Positions 59,660-64,000 of a stretch of DNA of 64,000 nucleotides are shown here, one piece after another; positions within the stretch are counted from its first letter, which is position 1; every line of letters starts with the position of its first letter. A program made the position numbers and the translations under genes. The stretch covers positions 8,620,155 through 8,684,154 of the forward strand of contig NW_024040596.1 of the NCBI RefSeq assembly GCF_014851395.1, given 5' to 3'. The notes below the pieces were generated by a model, which was given only the letters and a program-made list of their open reading frames with translations, did no database searches and was not told where the DNA came from. This DNA is from Micropterus salmoides. Taxonomy: Eukaryota > Chordata > Actinopteri > Centrarchiformes > Centrarchidae.

Positions 59660-59757
59660 AAAAGTGTGGTGTGGATTGTTGTAGTATGTATGATGCTTTG
59701 GCAATATTGTTGTTAGACATTCATGCCAATAAAGCTAATTTGAATTGAATTGAATTG
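59660..59757 (+). repeat. LINE-type 3' end, plus orientation
   Basis: Contains GATGCTTTGGCAATATTG and CATGCCAATAAAGCTAATTT, then a (GAATT)n tail, the 3' terminus of a fish non-LTR retrotransposon family. The body is absent (5' truncated). Confidence 0.6.
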
Positions 59758-62700
59758 ATTTTTCCCTTGTCACATTAACCCATCAATAGCCTACCCCTAA
59801 TGTTTTTAGTTACACCTGTGCTTTTCCTGCCCTGACAAGTCAAATATTACTAAGGCCTATGACACACAGGTAAATAGTTTTAATATATTTTATACAGTAA
59901 CACACCTGTCTGTGTGTCCTGCAAAAATAATTAAGCTTTTAACCAATTCATTATGGTTTAAGTAAGAAATAGCATTAGGCAGAAAAAGGGTAATACATAA
60001 TAAGTTACTATTATAGAGAACATACTTGCATGCCAACATCTGGAGCTAATTGGCTAGCTTACTTATGTAGCCTACTTTAAATGATTTGCTATATGTATTG
60101 ACATTCCAGCAGAAGTGTCTTATTCGCTGCTGTTCATTTTTGTCTGGCATGGCACTGTTTGTCTGGGACATCTGCAGTTTAAGGATTTGTTGCTCATTTA
60201 GTCATTATGGTGAAAATCCATACTGCATTCATGGAAAAGTTGATAAGGTAGTGGGGTCTTCTTCTGAAAATAATTTTTTTAACTCTCAGGAAGTGATGTC
60301 CAGACCATATATACATAGCTATTCTGCTCAGTCATTAACTTACTCCTATGTTCTTGATTTAAGTAAATGCAAACATAAACAGACTACATACTGAACATTA
60401 TGTAGTGTGGCGTAGACCCCAATCCATAGAAAGAGTAGACTATCATGGAGGTACAGTCACACAGATGGTTATGAGTAACCACTGACAGTTGCTGGAGAGC
60501 AGAAGGGCCAAGCAGCCAAGCAGCCAAGTGAAGCCTTGATAATGTGGGGCTGGAAAGCTTCTTGATTTATGCAGTGGTGTCGATGGTCCAAATGTATCCT
60601 CCTGCAATATTTATTAGACATGCACAGCATCACTCTGAATTCTGAATGCAATTGTGGTGGGTGGACAGAACACTATGCATTGCATTGCATAATGCAGGGC
60701 TGTCATATACAAATAATGGAGGATGGCGGTGTGATTATTTGCATAATTTCCATAAGGTCATAATTTTGCACATTCTGTACATTTAAGATTAAAGCGTCTG
60801 ATGAACACCCTGTCCTGGGGTGGGAATGGGTGGGGGGCTTTGCTTCTGCTGTGCTGGCAGCACCGTCAGACAGCTCCTGCATTAAAATAGACTTATGTAT
60901 ATTGATGTCTTGTCAAAGTATAGTTATGTTCACTAACACATCAGCTTCCCTTCTCTGAGTGAGCTGGTTTCTCAACTAGAATGGACTGCACATCGTTCAG
61001 TCAGAATAACATGTCCTGTGCCATTGCCTACCTACTATGTGTTACTACATATTTTGTTGGCTATACCATTATGTTAAAGTTTACAGCAAAAGATCTAAAT
61101 ACCAGTGTTTTCAACTACTTGCCATAGTTATTAAAATAGAAACTAAATCTCAACTAAAGTATACGGTGACTGTAAAACTGTTTCACCAGTCAGACTGACT
61201 TTTTGCAATAGATGAGGGTTGGTTTGCTACAGATTAGAGCAGGCAAATGTTACCACACTGTAACTTCCCAATAATTAGCTCAGGCTGAAGTTAATTTCCC
61301 AACATTGTCTCCTGTAAGCGACTCACGCAAATAGACACTCACTAGTTAGTAATGGGGCTTGTTTGTTAGCCATGTGTATCCAACTGTATATTTTCCAAGA
61401 CTCCACATACTGTTACAACATTTCCTACTTTCTGAAGGTAAACTCAATTGAGATTGCTAAGTATCTATACAACCAATTAAATTATCTTGTTTTTAAATTT
61501 TTTTATCCCAAATTTGTAGATTTTCACCATTTAGTCAAGTTCTATACCAATATCTTGTTGGCTGTGGCTAAGGAACAGGGAGGGGCAATTACAGGTAGGA
61601 AGAAAATTTCATTTTTTATTGATGTGAACACCTGTTTCCTAAACTGGGACTCCTGTTCAGCATTACTATTGTCAAAGATGCAGTTTAAAGGATGCATTTC
61701 TCTGTCTCCAGTAGAGGGCACTGTGGGTATTCATTATGGACCGACATGTCATGTGTGTCTGCGTGTGCCTCCCCCCTACTGATTACAATGTTTGAGCAAA
61801 GCTGTTGTGTTTGGTTGACTTTGTGGCACAGTAAATAAGCTACAGGGTAGCATTAGAGGGTTTTTTCTCTCTTTACTTACTTCTACTGTTCCCTCTGCAC
61901 CTGTAAGGACAGCAAAACTCAACAAAATTAAAATACATGACATTTCTTATTGATCTAACAAACCTTTCCTGCAGATTAGAAGCTTGGGATCCCACTGCTA
62001 GATGCAGATGCATGTCTAAGCCTAAAAGCAGGTGTTTATTTATTCCTTGATATATTCATGGGGACATTGAGTCTTATCACTGGAGTATTGATTCAGACAT
62101 ATAAACTTAAATATCTCATGACTCATGCTACTGCATTTTTCAGAGGATATGCAGCAATGTGCCCGCAAGCGTAGATACAAACAGCAGTATAGACCAAATG
62201 TGCAAAATTCTGTTTTGAATTGATACATCAGAGAACACGGATTATTTGAAATCTTGCAGGTGAGTCTCCACTCTACTACCACTTTCATCATCCCGTCTCT
62301 ATAATGCTGTCTGTCTGAATGCGAGACGGGCAGAGTTATATTAATGGATCCTCCTTTGGATCCTTTGTGTATAGTCATTTCTGATTTATCTTTCTCTTTA
62401 CCCACCTTTTTTCTTTCTACCTACACCCTCCCACCCCTTACTCTTCTCCTATTGCACATGAATACACACACACACTCTTATTTGTTATAATTGGTGTCCC
62501 TTCTAGTCTCCTTATCTGTCTTTTCCTATGTGTATAATCCTACCTGTGATTATAGAAATAGAGTTTTGCTCTCTAAATTAAATGCTTTTGCAGAGGCTTG
62601 TTGATAAAAAACTAAACAACAACAGCAAAACAAAAATAAAAATGTAATTCTGATGGGGATAGTCGTGCAGAATCTGTTCTGCTCCTGGCTGTACAACATT

Positions 62701-63960
62701 GCTTATTAAACACTCAAAATTATCGGCAGGCAGAAATAAGACATTGGATTTACTTGGCAACGTTCATTTAAATGAAATGGTTTATCTATGTGAGACCTTA
62801 TTTGTGGGTAAACTGACATCACTGTTAAATCTTGAGAGAAAAATATTAATAAACATTAATATTTAATTATTTTTACATTAGGGCAGCCTCCTTAAATTGG
62901 TGGCAATATTACTTAGTTACGGTGTTTTATACAGACAATATTAAATAGTGTCACATATTACATTATACTGCCTTTTAATTTCTCACTGATTCACAATATG
63001 CAAATGTTTGAGTGCCTTAATTGCATTGCATGCCTTTTGGCCCCTGAGCCAGTATAGTTAATTGTGAGTACCTTTTTTTTTAATTATTCAAATCATTTCT
63101 CAGGAAAAAAAATATTTGCAGAGCTATAGATGACTCTGATGGCCCAGCTTTTTACGATGCTAGACATTTAAGACATCTGTCTTCACTTAAGTCAGCCTTA
63201 TTGAACTCTCAAAGGGGAATCACAATGGCAAATTTACAAGAATAAGATATCTTTAAGATTGGTGTACTGATAGTTGTATTCGTTCACCACAGTACTCTGT
63301 GACACATGGCCTTGTAAGCTGCTGTGAGCTTCAGAAGCACTTTCCTCTCTCCATTCCCCTTGCAAGTGCCCCCACCAATCCAGTAGGAGTTTCTTGGCTA
63401 GTGCAGGATGTAAGCTCAGCGATGGGCTTGACCAGTTGTATGACCAGTGTATGTTGACACTCACAAGAAAGCCAGAGCTTAATGGTGGGTGCACCCTCCA
63501 CCGAGAGATTCACACTTAGAAGATCTTAGCATCAGATAAATTCTTAGAAATTATCTTTTTAAAAGCTAATTGCTTATGCTGGCAGCCTTGTAATAACCCA
63601 TACATTTTAACTGATTCATTGAAAGGGGTTTTAAATCTATCAGAAGCAAAACTGTATCGAGTAATTGTCACCAAGTGTAAAGACAAGATATGGCAACACT
63701 GACTAATATTTGTGTACATGAAAAACAGATTACAGCTGCAGTTATTATGATAAAAATACTTTTCAGTCTACTAGCCGTCAGGTGACTCATGCTTTTACCT
63801 GAAAACATTTTCAATAAATTCTTTACCAACGCATTCTGCAGTTGACAGTTAATGGCAGCCTACACTTGTTTAGTGTTTGACATAATTTCACTAGACAAAA
63901 AGGCCTTTGGGAGTCTGTCTCTTCAAGAAACAGAATTAATTGATTCAGCTGCACTTACAT
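59758..63960. other. Intergenic sequence, no gene recognised
   Basis: AT-rich with scattered short open frames, the longest being 139 codons at 61363-61782; none contains a recognisable domain or adjoining splice sites. A somewhat more GC-rich patch at 63270-63510 has minus-strand frames but no identifiable product. Confidence 0.45.
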
Positions 63961-63961
63961 G

Positions 63962-64000
63962 TAGGGATGGGACAATTACCGATATAACTGTGTATATACA
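63962..64000 (+). mobile_element. Possible start of a hAT-like element, cut by the window end
   Basis: TAGGGATGGGACAATTACCG followed by ATATAACTGTGTATATA resembles a common hAT MITE terminus in fish. Confidence 0.35.

Noticed and set aside
61363..61782. 139-codon plus-strand frame
   Set aside because: Long only because the region is AT-rich with few stops in this phase; the translation lacks any domain and no splice sites adjoin it.
63234..63513. GC-richer patch with two overlapping minus-strand frames
   Set aside because: I could not recognise either product, and neither has splice sites or third-position bias clear enough to call an exon.

Overview
The window looks like nuclear DNA of a ray-finned (teleost) fish. 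Four multi-exon protein-coding genes with GT-AG introns are embedded in AT-rich sequence with fish-typical repeats: tRNA-derived SINEs, Tc1/mariner copies, hAT-type MITEs, LINE 3' ends and (GT)n microsatellites. I assembled the gene models by hand from splice sites, codon phase and family knowledge. Exon phases are consistent across every gene except at one position in gmppa.

Layout. 1-27607 (+): dars1, cytosolic aspartyl-tRNA synthetase, 16 exons from 2508 to the stop at 27607; the start-codon exon was not found and probably lies upstream. 28651-33176 (-): tmbim1, a seven-membrane-pass Bax-inhibitor/Lifeguard family protein, 11 coding exons plus a 5' UTR exon, convergent with dars1. 34671-39545 (+): pnkd, a metallo-beta-lactamase-fold protein, 9 exons, divergent from tmbim1 across about 1.1 kb. 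41891-49321 (+): gmppa, the regulatory alpha subunit of GDP-mannose pyrophosphorylase, 13 exons including a 15-nt micro-exon. Its exon 9 lacks one base and so contains a frameshift. From 49322 to 64000 no intact gene was recognised; the stretch holds MITEs, a SINE, a minisatellite, a LINE 3' end and one coding-like relic of unknown identity (58287-58505, minus strand) with a single in-frame stop.

The genes are not a functional operon. They serve translation (dars1), endomembrane and death-receptor control (tmbim1), a glyoxalase-II-like membrane protein (pnkd) and sugar-nucleotide supply for glycosylation (gmppa). From memory, the tmbim1/pnkd pairing matches human 2q35, where GMPPA is also found, so part of the order looks like old vertebrate synteny.

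I did not find a new multi-gene system. The most useful observations are the gmppa frameshift, the gmppa micro-exon and duplicated splice donor, the unknown coding relic, a Tc1 copy inserted into a repeat that has an uninterrupted second copy in the window, and several MITEs with readable 8-bp target duplications.
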